From Thamnidium elegans (lineage: Eukaryota > Mucoromycota > Mucoromycetes > Mucorales > Mucoraceae), in NCBI GenBank assembly GCA_025201345.1, contig JAIXMG010000011.1, positions 186,001 through 250,000 on the forward strand: a stretch of DNA of 64,000 nucleotides, written 5' to 3'. Below are positions 44,438-57,784 of the stretch, piece after piece. Numbering within the stretch: position 1 is the first letter of the stretch; each line of letters begins with the position of its first letter. The notes under the pieces are model-generated. The model searched no databases and had not been told where the DNA came from. It saw nothing but the letters and a program-made list of their open reading frames with translations. The position numbers and the translations under genes are program-made.

Positions 44438-46579
44438 TTTTATTACACAATAAAGTATTCTCAGCTGATCTATTTTTGGTATTGAATGATTGATCAATAT
44501 ATAATTAATTTGGAAGTTTTATATTTCCTGGTACATGAAGAATGTTTAGCCGGAAAGTGATGCTTAATAGTTGTTTCTTTCGCTGTTACTTATAATCCAC
44601 ATGTGTACAATAAAATAATTTATTTACTTCATCCATCTTTTTTTTAACAGGCCTTTTTTTTTTTTTTCGTATTTTATGTTGGTTCAAACCGATACAGTTG
44701 TTCCTAGAGCGATGGTCATTCGTAAATATAAGTCAAAAGCAATGGGTGCAAATTGAACCGTGCATCTTTTTATTTTGCAGGCGTAACAGACGAAAGACTT
44801 GAAAGGATTTCTTTTCGGCTAAACATTTAGCAACAGAGACGTTTGAAGCAATTAATTCGAGGCCTGTGCGCATGATCGTTAACAACGACACTGCAGAAAG
44901 GCGACGTATTCAAAAGCAGCCAAGATCTTCCGATAGAGACGACATATTGGATCAAAGTTATAAGGATGCACAAACTAGCTTGGTAAATGATACCGATACT
45001 GTAGGCGGGAAAGAAGTACCTGAAGAACATGAATCTCAAATGCGTTAGAGCACTTGTCATCAACTTTATATCGCTTCAACAAGTTAAATTTATTAATCAC
45101 AACCACAAAAATCATAGATAACACCATTGAAGCCATTAGCATGTTGAATGAGCAGTACCAAAGCCAATACGTATCTACTGACTGGAGAAAAAGAATACAC
45201 TTCTTATCAATCCTTAATGACAATCTTTTTTATTTTGAGTTTTAACAATAATTCAACCTTTTAACACTTTTATGGGAGATTGATACAAACGGATGTATAA
45301 TTATCCTAAATCTTTAAATTTTTTGTCATTAAGCGCCATCAAAAAAGAAAGAGATAGAAAAACAACGCGCTTTTAGTAAATGCGACTATTCGATGACAAT
45401 AATATTTAAGCTTTCTAACTACGAAATAAACTTACAACTAGAAAAAAATGAGTATTAGCAGTAACAAAAAAAAAATTGTTTGACCTGAAGGATGAATTAT
45501 AATCAAGAGAGGAAAACTTAATTTTAATGGCTACTTTTGGAAAAATTAGGTTCATTTTTGGGAAAATGAAGTGAATAATATCGCACGACAAATAAAAAGG
45601 TTAAATTTACAGGCTTCAAAAGAGCATAAATTGCTCCTAATAATAAGAAATGCTTCATCAAAATTAGTACTAAACTAAAGCACATTACTGTCGTACCTTA
45701 CAAGGTTTATTACAATAGTGAGTAAAAGTGAATGGTGTCTATTAACTATATTTACTGTTTAATATGGTAACTATACATGTAACCATATCATCTTGATACC
45801 AAAACAAAACAATGCACGACAAATAAAAAAGACATTTTTACTACATATATACGTATGATATCATAAACACGCGATTGCTTAACCAGTTATTGCATTTTTT
45901 TTTCGATCATCAGTACTTTACACATGAAAAAAAAAAAGATTTTATCGTTTGGGTAATTTGTAGCGTAACAGTTTATATTTAGACTCGATAAACGTAAGGT
46001 TCAGTTTTTTATATAGTAACATACCATGCTTTGATCAACAGTAAGTCATGTATCAGTTATAATAATACCTTTGTATTAATCTTAAAAAAAAAAAAGGTAC
46101 CGAACCTTTTTTTTTCTATGTCGCTTCTTTGCTGAATGATTGATTGCTAAGCGATCATATATATACAAAATAGCCCCGATGGTTTATCTTATTAAAATAA
46201 TCTATTTAAGTTTATTTAGTGTAACGTAAAATACACGTTCACTATTCTAAAAAGTTCATTAAAAGTGACATCAGATTGTTCGAGAGAACTGAATAAAAAG
46301 AAAAAAACAAACCAAGTATGCAGTAAAAAGAGTAAAATAAGCTAAATTCAAATGAAAACAAAAAAGGCTGATTTTTATTTTTTTACATGTTTATTTGTTG
46401 TTAAAAAAAACAAGTGACACCGTACCATCAAAGTCAATAAAACATGTGATAGAATTAATAATATAGGTTTGTACTTTATTTTTGAAAAAAAAAAAAAGGG
46501 TAAAAGTCAAATTGACATTCCACTAGATTTTATCTTCTCTTCTCTTTATTTTTTTTTATTTTTTTTTTATAATAACATA
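44438..46579. other. Intergenic; short open frame at 44827-45048 of unknown value
   Basis: Mostly AT-rich. A plus-strand frame from about 44827 to 45048 reads TFEAINSRPVRMIVNNDTAE and continues in charged sequence (EVPEEHESQMR, stop). It has non-random composition but no domain I recognise and no upstream exon that I can join. It may be a gene relic. Confidence 0.4.
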
Positions 46580-49500
46580 ATGCTTGACCGGCCAATGTCA
46601 CAATGGTCTCAGACCATGAACAGGATTCATAGTCCGACGCCTGATAGCGAAAGTATCCACAGGTAAAATATAAACTAATATAAAAAAAAAAAGGGTATAA
46701 TTTTAACATAGTGTACCTTAAACAGTTCACATATGGAAACGTCTCTAAGTAGAAGAACGACAACAAGGCTTATGCCATTACAGGATGAGAATCAAAATGC
46801 AACACCGAGAAAAAGAAACAATTCACTCATTCCTATAGAACTCATGATCAATAGTGGTGAAGGCGGTAGAGAGTGTGCTGCTTTAGCCACAGTATTTGGT
46901 GTACCAGAATATGTAGACTCTAAAATATTTTGGGAAAGACAGCAATATCAACACGAAGGATTATTACCAAAGAAACAAGTTAATCCATTACTTTTAAGAC
47001 CTAATAATACATCTACATTAACAGCAACAAATGAAAACAAATATGGCTATGTATCAGTAAATGGTACATCGGTGATGAGCAGACCATTATCATCTACAAG
47101 TGGCAATGAAGATGACAATATTATGTTACCAGATCAATCCAAGTTTGTTATTTCGTCCTACGTTGATTCAGTCCTTGACCCAGTAGGTTCCAGCGAATTA
47201 CTCAAACCTTCCTTTCCAGGTAGCAAAACAGCACCTATCCCAACTGCCACCAAAAGTTTTTCATTACCTCCTATACCAACAGTGAGTAGATTTAATGATA
47301 TATTATATGAAGATGAGAACGGTTTTGACATCATGTTTCCAGCAAACCCTTCATCTATTTTAATTCATTCATCTACACCTATTATTAAAACCGAATCTAT
47401 TTCTTCAGTTGATAGTTCACTCGTACTTTCTTCTCATTCAGCTAAAAACATCACGGCAACTGCAGTTCGAGATGAAGAAACAGAATTTATAAACCCTACA
47501 TCAAAACTAGTCGTCGTTATTGGTTCACCCGAATTATTTGATTTAATTATATCTGATCAAGACGAAAGATTTATTATATGGGGGCCCGATCCAATCGTAC
47601 TTTCTTCTTCAATGGCCACAACAACAACTCCCGAAGGTCCTTCTTCTTATGCTACTTTATATAATAACCAACAAAATAAAAGACCTGAATTAAAAGGGTT
47701 TTCTTCTAATGCTACTTCTACTCTCACCAGAAGTAAATCCATTCAAAATACCAATAACACAAGATCAAGTTTTGCTTCCGTTAGATTATCTGCTCAACTT
47801 TGGTCTGAAAGTCTCAAATTAGGAAATAAACATCAATCCAGTTTAAATAACGATAGACCTCAAATGACAAAACATGGCTCCTTATTATTAAGAAAAGCTT
47901 TTGGAATTAAATCAAAACATGCCAATAAGAGAAATTCCGTTAGTAGTGATGTCGACACATTGATCGCTTCTGATATACCAAAAGTTATTGAAGCTGCCAC
48001 CATTCATAAACTCGTAGAAAAATTAACAAATACATTAGGTAAAATTACTATTATAATATACATATCCATTGTTATTTATCTTTTTATCAGATTATACTTT
48101 TATGACCGATTTCTTTTTAACATATAGAGACTTTTTATGTTCAGAAGATTTATGCCAATTATTAATATCAAGATTTTACTGGGCATTAAAAGATGACCAA
48201 GAATCAAGAAGAATTGTTAGAATTAGGTAAGGCTTTATATATATATATATATATATATATCCATATAAATAACACTTTTTTTTTTATATATTTTATTTTA
48301 GAACATTTGTCGTTCTTAGACATTGGTTAAACAATTATTTCGTCCATGATTTTATTGGAAATAGACCTTTACGAAGAATTTTAACAGATTTCCTTAACAA
48401 ACTCCCACGACACCCACTTGTAAAGGAGTCCCCACGCGACCAACGCATTGTAAAAATTTTAAAACGCGTCGTACGAAGACTTAAAAAGTTGTACTACAAC
48501 CGTTCTTCAGGAGCTTCTCGCGTTAAAGTAATCGCGCCACCTCCTCCTACAGCCGAACAAGAACAGATGGGTGAAATTGTACGTGCAAAACTATCTCAAA
48601 ATGCCATTAGAAGAAAGACAGCCTTAGGTGTTGATATGAGTAGTCATCACAACGGTAATATGGCCGTACAAGATGCTCGGTATGCTCCTGTTGTAGTTGT
48701 TGGAAGTTTAAATATGAAGGGAAGTTTTATAGATTCTGGTTTAGAAAACAATAAGACATCGTTTGTACAGTTACGTAGATATCCTTCTCAGCATTCGGCA
48801 CCGGCACCACATGAAGTAGAAAATAGCGTAGTCACTGGGTTAGAAGATACTCAGACCATTCGTTCATCCGTTCATCATCGTTACGATAAAAGTGTACATG
48901 AAACTTCCGATTTAGCTGCTGAAGGTGGTACCAGTAACGGTGGAGCAAATGAAGCTAGTTCTATCATCAGTGTTGCTTCAGATGATTCTCTTGAAAGTGA
49001 GCTAAGTGCTGGTGAAACCATTCCTGACGAATCAGAAGAAGAAGATGATACGCATTCCCATATTCAACAAGGTTCCTTTGTCGAGTACGATGAGCACGAA
49101 CGTCATTGGTTGCAAGAGCAACAAGAAACCTTGAATTATTTTAAGGCCTTGGGTAATGGCAAGACCGCATTTGATCAGCCCGAATCGACTGACTTAATTG
49201 TAGCAGAAGATATATCAGTTTCGCCTACTCAATTAATCGCTCCTGCTTTTCATACACGACCCAAGATACCAACTGAATTTACTCAAGTGGATAAAGCTGA
49301 TTTAACGAGTGAATATTCTACACCTTCTACACCTACCACTCCTACACATGCTACAGTACAAGTGAAGAAAGAAAACAATACTCCAAGAGAAATTCGTCGC
49401 GTACCTTCCGAGCGATGGTGCAAAACTGACGATTATCAAAATAAGCATCCATTGGATGTCGAACATAACAAGAACTTACCGGATGAACTGTTAAAGGAGC

Positions 49501-51788
49501 TTAGTGGAGATGAAGCACAACACAAGACACCTATTGGTCTATCTAGAAAATTATCCAAAAAGAGTATCGAACGAAGAAAGAGCGAACGTAGTTTACAAGA
49601 CGGTGTTTGGTCATCTGTGCCTTCCTCAGCTACTACTTCACCTTATTTAACAGGCGCAGTCTCAGATCATGATATTCCAGATGTACCCGAACTTCCTCCT
49701 TTAACACCAGATATGTTTGGTGGTGGTGGTGGAACTAGTATCAAGAGCCGTAGTAAACCTTTAAAAAAGAAGAAGAGTTTATTAACCAAAAAGAAATCAA
49801 ACATTTCTCATCCAGATGAATCTTTACCAGTGGAAAATATTGCAGAAACTTTTGCTTCCATTCCTTATGAAGCTACCAAAATCTCCAAGAGCCCGGATGA
49901 ACCAAAAGAGGATGGTAATACAGAGAATAAATCAGTTCCTAAACATAGACTGTCTAGAGCCCTGTCGAGAGTCTTTAAACCCAACCAAGAGGAAAAGACA
50001 GCGAAGGAAGATATGAAAGTAGAGCCAGTACCAACAACTAGTTCTGATACACAAGTTAAAATAGAATCAGTACCAGCTCAGGCTGAACAAGAAAAGCAAC
50101 AAGGGGGCCATTTGGTTAGTTTAATTGCACAACGGTTAAGATTGAATAGTGTAGATGACAGTGAACCAGAAGATGCTTGTGATTGCGCAAAATGTTCCGG
50201 AAGAGATGATAGTCCAATTACCTGCAGAAGATTAAGCGTTATGTTAATTGCAGATGATGAACGTAGACGTAGTTTTGAGTTAAGACGTAAACGTGGCGCC
50301 AGCATTGATATGGATCATCATGATTTTATGAACCATCTTGGACCTGCCTCTAAAGAGCATAAGAATGGAAAGGATGCCAAGACTGGGCCTGTGTATCTTG
50401 GTCATTTACAAGCAAGATCTATTATCGGATCAAATATTTTACACGACGACGATCAACACTCAATGCACGATTCAGATAATTCCGATGATGATAATAGTAC
50501 AGTTAGTTTTGTTCCCTCTGAAAAATCTATCAGAACAGAGGCACAGGCAAGTTCAAGTCGTGCTAGAATGTCATTTATTTCAGATGCTACTTCACCTGTG
50601 CCTCGATCCAAGATGATCGAGCTTGGTATCCCCCCTGAAGTACCTAATCATTTAGATTTAGAAAAGACTTTAACAGCTCAAACCGAAACACCATCATCTG
50701 TACCTAGACCTATTCAAGTCAATCATGGAATGAAACCAACCGGTCGTTGTTTTATCATGTCTTACCGAACCAGTAAAATTGCTAGTCAGCTTTGTTTTAT
50801 TGAACGTGATGTATTGGTTAAAGTAGGATGGGAAGAATTAATTCATTGTAAATGGACAAAGATGGATGCCAGTGGTAAAATCAACCCTAATTATGGCCAG
50901 GAAAATAATTTTGATGATAATCATGTTGATGAAGAAAAGATTAATTATACTCGTCAATCAGAAATGAGACGTACAGAGGAACAAGGTATTGAACAGGTCA
51001 TCTTAAGATTTAACACAGTCTGTTTATGGGTTTCTTCTGAAATTGTAAGAACAAGAAATATAAATGAGCGTGTAAAGTTGATTGAAAAGTTTATTCGATT
51101 AGCCAAGGTATATATTTATATATAGTTAAAGCAGAAGGGTATTCATCACTAATTTTAATAATAATAGAAATGTAAAATGTATTCCAATTATGCTACACTT
51201 GTACAGATCCTTTTAGGTCTCCAATCACCTGCTGTTGCCCGTCTTGAAAGAACTTGGTCTAAAGTCAGTGCTAAATGTCAAAAATTACTCAACAAATTGA
51301 CAGAATTTACATCTCCAATGAAGAACTGGAAAAACATTCGTGATAGTATGACAGAAGTAGCCGAAGAATATGGCAATTCACCTGCAGAAGTACAAGTTGA
51401 AATGCCTGGTACTACAGCAAACAAACAAAAGTTTAAAAAGACGACACGTATCAAGATTCCTTTTGGAGGCTGTATTCCATTCCTTGGTATCTATCTCTCT
51501 GATCTTGTCTTTAATTCTGAAAAACCTAGATTTTTAAAACCAAACTTGGAAAGCCAAAGAATTTATAGTGCTAATAATACACGAAATATGCCTGTTTGTT
51601 TAGACCAACCTTTAGTAAACTTTAGAAAACATCGTGTCATTGCTACTGTTATCAAGAGAGTTTTGACGTTTCAAGGTTTATCAACGCGTTATTCGTTTGA
51701 TGCTGATGGAATCTTGCTGGAAAAATGTCGAAACTTACAAGTATTGGATCCTGCTAAAATTAGAGAATTAAGTGCTGCTTTAGAGTAG
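46580..51788 (+). CDS. Ras guanine-nucleotide exchange factor (RasGEF, LTE1-like)
   Basis: Activates a Ras-type GTPase by GDP release. Five exons join in phase: 46580-46662, 46726-48038, 48091-48226, 48302-51107 and 51168-51788, giving about 1652 residues. A Ser/Thr-rich N-terminus includes a segment KLVVVIGSPELFDLI. RasGEF_N spans about residues 440-560 (ATIHKLVEKLTNTL, TDFFLTYRDFLCSEDLCQLL, RTFVVLRHWLNNYF). A long acidic, disordered linker follows. The catalytic CDC25 domain is C-terminal: VILRFNTVCLWVSSEIVRT, KLIEKFIRLAK, NYATLVQILLGLQSPAVARL, GGCIPFLGIYLSDLVF and VNFRKHRVIATVIK. RasGEF_N plus C-terminal CDC25 separated by a long linker is the LTE1-like layout. The exact GTPase is not known. 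Confidence 0.92.
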
Positions 51789-52036
51789 CTTGTTTTGATC
51801 TATTATATATATACATTATCACCCCCATCCTATTATTTTATATCTATTATTATTACATATACATACCTAATCATATTTTATTTGAAATAAAATGAACCTA
51901 TTTTTTTTTTCCACAGTGTGTACGATTGCGTCTGCCTTTTTTTCTAACCAATCAGCGCACCCCTTACATGTTTCTTAATCAGTTTTTTTTTTCGACATTG
52001 TTTTCGATCTTTTCTCATTCCATACTTTTTTTTTTA

Positions 52037-53148
52037 ATGCCAACTGAAAAGAAAAAGGTAGAAGCTGAAGAACCGCAATATGCAGCAGAACAATATGCAG
52101 TAAACGACTATGCGGTTCCAACAGATTACACAACTCCTTATTATACCGCCGACGGAAGTGAGTACGCCGAAACCACAGATTATACACAACAAGCCTACGA
52201 TTATTCAGATCCTAACGCTCAGTACTATGATCCTAATCAGTACTATTACGACTATACAAATGGAACTTATATTGAACATACAGCTGCTACTGCTGCCTCC
52301 ACAGCTGATCCTAATGCAGGTTATAATTACGATCAATATTATTCACAACAAGCTTATTACGATCCGTCATATTATGCTGGTGATGGCACAATGACAAATA
52401 GTGGAGCACCTTTACCCGAATCGGTTACTGCCATCCAATCAGCGGCTACAGCGTCTAGTAAATACGCCAATACCACTATCTCCAATTATAACACACCTGC
52501 CGCCCAAGCACCTAAAGTATATTACCCTTCCACAGCTAATTCAAATAACCCTATTGGACCTATTATTATAACCAAATCAGGCTACTCTGGGCCCACTACT
52601 GCCTCTACAACAACTGAATCATCAGCAGCAGCCGCAGCCGCAGCCGCAGCAACAACAGCAGCAACAGCAGCAACAGCAGCAGGTACTAAAAAGAAGGTAA
52701 AGAAAGTAGTTAGAGCGGCTGGTGGAGAAGTTTGGGAAGATCATTCATTAGAAGATTGGGATGATAATGATTTTCGTTTGTTTGCTGGTGATTTGGGTAA
52801 CGAAGTAACTGAAGAAATTTTATATAAAGCGTTTTCGAAATATCCTAGCTTGTTAAGAACTAGAGTCGTACGTGATACTCGTACAATGAAGTCGAAAGGA
52901 TTTGGATTTATTAGTTTTAAAGATCCTGATGATTTTGTTAAAGCATGGAGAGAAATGAACGGTAAAAAAAAAAAAGGGTTTACTCTGCTAAAATATGTAT
53001 ATCTCATACATTTTTCTCCTTTTTGTTAGGTAAATATGTTGGAAATAGACCCATCAAGTTGCGTAAGAGTACTTGGAAAGAACGTAATGTTGATGTTAGA
53101 GCAAAGAAAGAAAGAGATCGTGTAGGACCTTATACGAAAAATCGCTAA
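52037..53148 (+). CDS. RBM42-like RNA-binding protein
   Basis: Two exons join in phase: 52037-52961 and 53030-53148, about 347 residues. The N-terminal half is Tyr/Asp/Gln-rich (for example YYDPNQYYYDYTNG), a low-complexity region likely to phase-separate or bind partners. An Ala run encoded by GCA/GCC repeats lies at about 52626-52680. One RRM follows: DWDDNDFRLFAGDLGNEVTE, the RNP1-type KSKGFGFISF and, over the splice, YVGNRPIKLRKSTWKERN. WEDHSLEDWDDNDFRLFAGDL is typical of RBM42. The role is presumably in mRNA processing or splicing. I prefer the Met at 52037 to one at 51926, whose leader is hydrophobic and lies in the T-rich 5' region. Confidence 0.9.
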
Positions 53149-53431
53149 TCATATAAATAATACGGCCAATTTAAGGATTTAGTGAGATGCGTAAAAAAAA
53201 AACTATTTGTGCTTTTAATAAAAACGTTGCTTGATTTTTACAAAATACAATTGCAGATTAATATTATGAACAAGTACGAGAATCTCAAAGGGCTTTATTT
53301 TTTATCGTGGCAATTCTGGCTTCTAGTTAAAAGCCTAGATCAAACAAGATATTCTTCTCTCTTTATCTTAATTGATTACCCCGACCTCTAAAAATTGCAC
53401 CGAAAATTTCAAATAGTCTTTTTTTTTTTAT

Positions 53432-56407
53432 TTAAAATGTACTTCTAAATTTCTTAATTTCAACCATTACAGTTTGTACTCCAACAGGATGAATGCGTAA
53501 GTTTCTCTTTTCTAGAATATCTAAAAACTTGGTATAGTAAACAATCAATTGGCCTAATACAGCATGAAGCACAGTTGTTCCATTTTTAAAGTTTGAAAAA
53601 TACTGAATGACAGAGGCATTGATCGATTTCAAAGATTGACGCCAAGTTTGAGCAAAATGTGACGAAATCCTTTCAAGATCCGGTATCTCAAATACCATGT
53701 GAGGTTGTTGTTCGGATTTCTTGACACAATCAATCATGGCTCCAAAATAAGGTTTTAATTGTTCGTCTACAAATGCACTGGTTTGTAACGATAACAATTG
53801 TTTCATGTATTCTAATTCGCCATCAACAGCTCGACTGTGGGTTTCCTATTATACAAGTTTTTTTTTTTAATCTATATAAATTATCCTCACAATAAATTTC
53901 TTTTTACCTGGAATACAGAGACAATAAGGTCATAATTATTGATCAGGAATGCAATACGTCTAGGTGACTCGGGGAACTCGTGAGACATACGTGAAAGAAC
54001 TGCTTCAAATTCATCGCGCATTTTATGAACACTAATTGAAAAACAATGTTACTAAATGATTATTTTTTTCCGTCGGTTGAGTAACCAGTATACCTTTTTG
54101 ATAAAATTGGGTCATCATAACCATCATTCAATACAAGTAACGAAGCAGCGAATTCAGAATATCTTCGAGTAATCTATTTTTTTTTTGTAGAAGTAAAGAG
54201 TTAATAATCGATTATCTGTAAATTACAAAAGGAAGTGGGATACCTTACATAATGAGGATGAATATCCTTGACAGCACTCATAACAGATTTACTTTGAAAC
54301 ATTTTCTTTAAACTATCAATATGTAGTGACATGACATATTGAAACCTAGGCCATATTAACATATTTGTCGCATTAGTATATCCTTCCAAAGCAGGCACTC
54401 TTCTTCTTTGAAGTTCAAGAGCCAATTGCGTGTTAATACGAATACATAATAAAAGACCCACGGCATCATAAGAATTTTCAACATAATTTTTAGTAAAATT
54501 CTATACATGCATATATATATATATATAAAAAACGTCAGTAGTTAATTTAAATTAAACAATATACATGTATCTACGTTACCATGCCAACTTTCTCTGCAGG
54601 TTCAAATACAAATTGAAAGATACTCTTCGCATTATCGGCTGCAGTATTTGCATCTTTTGAAAAGAATTCATAAATAAATAAATATTCAGAACTTGCATTA
54701 TCAATTAAAGTTAAATTAAAACTTCTAAACAATTGTTCAAATTGATATTTTTGCTCCTTTGCTTCTGCTACATGAACCAAAATAACACCTGGATCTTGCA
54801 TTCGAAGCGTATCACTTCGATCCCCTAACGCAAATAAGTTGCTTTTATCTTTTAATGTCACTTTACTGGTACCGAATAATCCTCCTTTACGAACATTTTC
54901 TTCAATACCGATCAAATCTGTTTTATCAGCTATTGTTGTCTAATTGAGTATATTAAGTAAAAGTTCCTTTATGAATTACATATATTTATACACATTTTAC
55001 CTGTGATTTAATTAAACCTTTACTGTATCTTTCAAAATGATTACTAAAATACCATCTCAAAGAATTCATATAGGTCTGTCGAATCTCCCTTGCTGCCTCA
55101 TGATGTCTCTCCAGCACAAAAAAGTGCAATTCCTTGTATTTTAGAAACACCGATTGTTGCATAATTTGAATATTGGCATTAGGTACACATAAAAGTTGAA
55201 TACGCGAAATAAAGAAATCTCGAATGGTAGCTGCTGCTTTAAGTCTTAACTTTTCTAATTCAGGTCCCACATTACGTAAAGCTTTAATAGGTCGATGCTG
55301 GTTTGCTTTTACGAATCGCATTTGTTTATTAATCGTCAACAAGTATTCCAACCATACTTCATCCACATCGCCTTCTGTAATTTTTCTAGCGTATAATTCA
55401 GTACGTAATTTTTATAAGTGCACTATAAAATACTTACTTTATAACATAGGGTGGAATAACCATTCCTTGTAGCGCTTTACCTAATCTATTTTCAACAGTC
55501 TATATGATATAATTAATCAACACGATATAATCCCACACACACAAACGCACCTTTCTATTCTTTAATTTAACGCTCATAAACGTTGACTGTTCTTGTAAAC
55601 TTTGAATTTCACCACTAATATTTCCCAGATCACTTTGAAACACATTCAACAACTCTTCCATACGACCTAAAACTTCATCACAAGACTAAGAAAATAATAA
55701 TTCATGCTTGGTTAAAAAAAAAAAAAAAACGTTCCATTGTAACAAACCTGTATTTCTGTATGCAAATCGACAAATGATTGAATATGTTCAAGATCTATTT
55801 AGGCCAAAGGTTTTAGAATGTTTTTTTTTTTTAAAAAAAATAAAGATAATTCAAATTTGACACTTTACAGTTGTTTTCCAAGTCTCGCTGCACTGATATT
55901 TTTTCTTGCGCAATTTGTTTTGCATATTCACGTAAATCCATTTCATTTTCAAGTGCCTGACTTACTATTTCATCCTCTTGAAACGCCAATAAATGATCTA
56001 CAAACAAATAATTAATTTGCTTGTTTTTTGGTGGTTTTTTTTATGTATACCATCCACTTCGTCAAATGTAATTTGGTTGAAATCAATGTCTTCATCCAAA
56101 GAATCGCCACTATCAGATAAATTATCTTGGTTATTATCGTGGTCTACCTTTTTATTTGTTAATGAATAAAAAAAAGAAAAAAAGATGAGGGAATTCAAAG
56201 AAATAAAAATAAAAATACCTCTAGACCATTAGGTGAATTTGAATCTCTTAACAGGATATCTAATTCTCGAAGTGCGTGAGGACTACTTTGTGTAGAAGGC
56301 GTACTTTCTTCATCTGACGCAGGTACAGGCGGTAAACTTTTATTTAGTGTATCTGTTGTGATAGTACTCGAAGCCTGACCACTAGTTACTGGTTCCTGTG
56401 AGACCAT
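53432..56407 (-). CDS. VPS52: VPS52, subunit of the GARP/EARP tethering complex
   Basis: Tethers endosome-derived vesicles at the trans-Golgi. Twelve exons join in phase: 56407-56219, 56147-56051, 55997-55869, 55794-55748, 55685-55551, 55499-55438, 55385-55001, 54939-54580, 54500-54249, 54173-54094, 54031-53908 and 53845-53432, giving about 757 residues. The acidic N-terminus is followed by coiled coil (CDEVLGRMEELLNVFQSDLG, IQSLQEQSTFMSVKLKNRK). The conserved Vps52/Sac2 region contains LGKALQGMVIPPYV and LEYLLTINKQMRFVKAN, then RFQYVMSLHIDSLKKM. The C-terminus has FDIxEKRN-like sequence. Every splice phase agrees over twelve exons, which supports the model. It is convergent with RBM42, with about 280 bp between stops. 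Confidence 0.92.
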
Positions 56408-56509
56408 TTATATCTTTTTTTTTAAAAAAAGAAACACAAAGAAAAAGTATCTTCATATTTATACCAGAAAAAAAAACTGGGTTTAGAAAGACTCTTTTTT
56501 TTTTACAGT

Positions 56510-57295
56510 GCTGGATAATTAAGTTGAGAAGCTTATTCCAAGTGATATAGCAGTTATAAAATTTCAGAATACAATACTAAGGCCAATTTCAAAAAAAACT
56601 GTTCTAGTCTCTCTGTCCGTCCAAAGCCTTGCTATAGCAACAACGGAAAGGGTTGAATGGCATGATGAAACTTCGCCTGGTTATGTTCGAGGTGTTAATT
56701 TCGTAAGTAACACTCTTGCTTTAATTTTTAGGCCTAGAATTGCAAGTACATACAGTGAAAGCTGGCTTCCGGACTGTACCCATTGGAAATTTCAAACGGA
56801 TATGCATCAAACATATATATAGTTATCAATATCAAGATCTTCTGGAGATCATGGCATAAATGTGCTGATGCTATTTTCGAACCTCCTCACCCTCCGATGA
56901 AAATCCCACTTCGATGTAAAAACGACTTTTTTTTTAATATCGTAAGAAAGGAAATTGTAATACAAACTGTTACCCTTAATGTCTTACAAAATAGCAGTAT
57001 ATATTCTTGGGTGAATCAAATTTCAGGTCCATCATGCAGCTTTTATAATGTCCACGGCACCAGGTATCAGTATCACGTATGCGTCCATCAGTTTATGGTT
57101 GTCTTTCCGAATTACCATTGTTCCTAAAATCATTATCAAATATTCTTATGTTTCGGGACTCATTGGAAGCTACAGCAAATAGCATGCAAGCGGTTATTTT
57201 AAAAACTCGTAGTGACATGGATGAAGGCAATTTGGGTGCTTCGATACGACATTCATTATCGTTCTGGCAAAGGCGCATAGATCGCGAAAAATGAT
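56510..57295 (+). pseudogene. Degraded coding sequence, unknown protein
   Basis: Protein-like stretches occur in changing plus-strand frames: VLVSLSVQSLAIATTERVEW near 56620, VHTVKAGFRTVPIGN near 56750, IVIQTVTLNVLQNSSIYSWV near 56960 and LSNILMFRDSLEATANSMQA near 57140, ending in a stop at about 57294. Frame changes and stops separate them, and no set of introns joins them. I do not recognise the family. It lies between VPS52 and the inverted repeat arm and may be a relic of the same rearrangement. Confidence 0.4.
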
Positions 57296-57332
57296 TGTAA
57301 AAAAAATGAAATCAAGATACTGATTAACTAAA

Positions 57333-57355
57333 ACACACACACACACACACACACA
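57333..57355. repeat. (AC)n microsatellite
   Basis: An uninterrupted AC dinucleotide run. Confidence 0.95.
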
Positions 57356-57784
57356 GCACATAATATATGATTTTTTTTTCAAATTGCTGTCTTAAATGTC
57401 CTATTTTTCTATTAGTTTTTGTAGCCCAACCTATTTTCTTCAGCTGTACACTTTCATACCATGCTTATATTATCTGACTTTGGGTCAAAGTGCATAATTA
57501 TAGTCAATTCTCTAATCATTACGCAGACATCGATTATTACTGGAAGAGGTCGGTAAGGCTTAGTTAAAATAAATATGAATTAATAATAAATATACAAAGA
57601 CGCGTGAGATAATCGTATAAATATATATGGGAATATATATATATGTTTGATCACATCAACAATGTCGATTTTTTTTTTAAAAAAAATCCGTAGGTACTGC
57701 TAGATTAAGAAATAAGGATGGTGAAGTCGAATTTATTTTATTCTTCCAGCTTGTATCACTGGTGGAAAAAAGCATTCAAACTTA

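Noticed and set aside
44866..45245. Two adjacent small ORFs downstream of endonuclease V
   Set aside because: Charged, non-random composition but no family, no shared splice phase and no start context; not enough for a gene call.
51926..52036. Upstream in-frame Met for the RBM42-like protein
   Set aside because: The leader is Phe/Leu-rich from a T-rich 5' region and would add a membrane-like segment to a nuclear RNA-binding protein; the Met at 52037 fits the family better.
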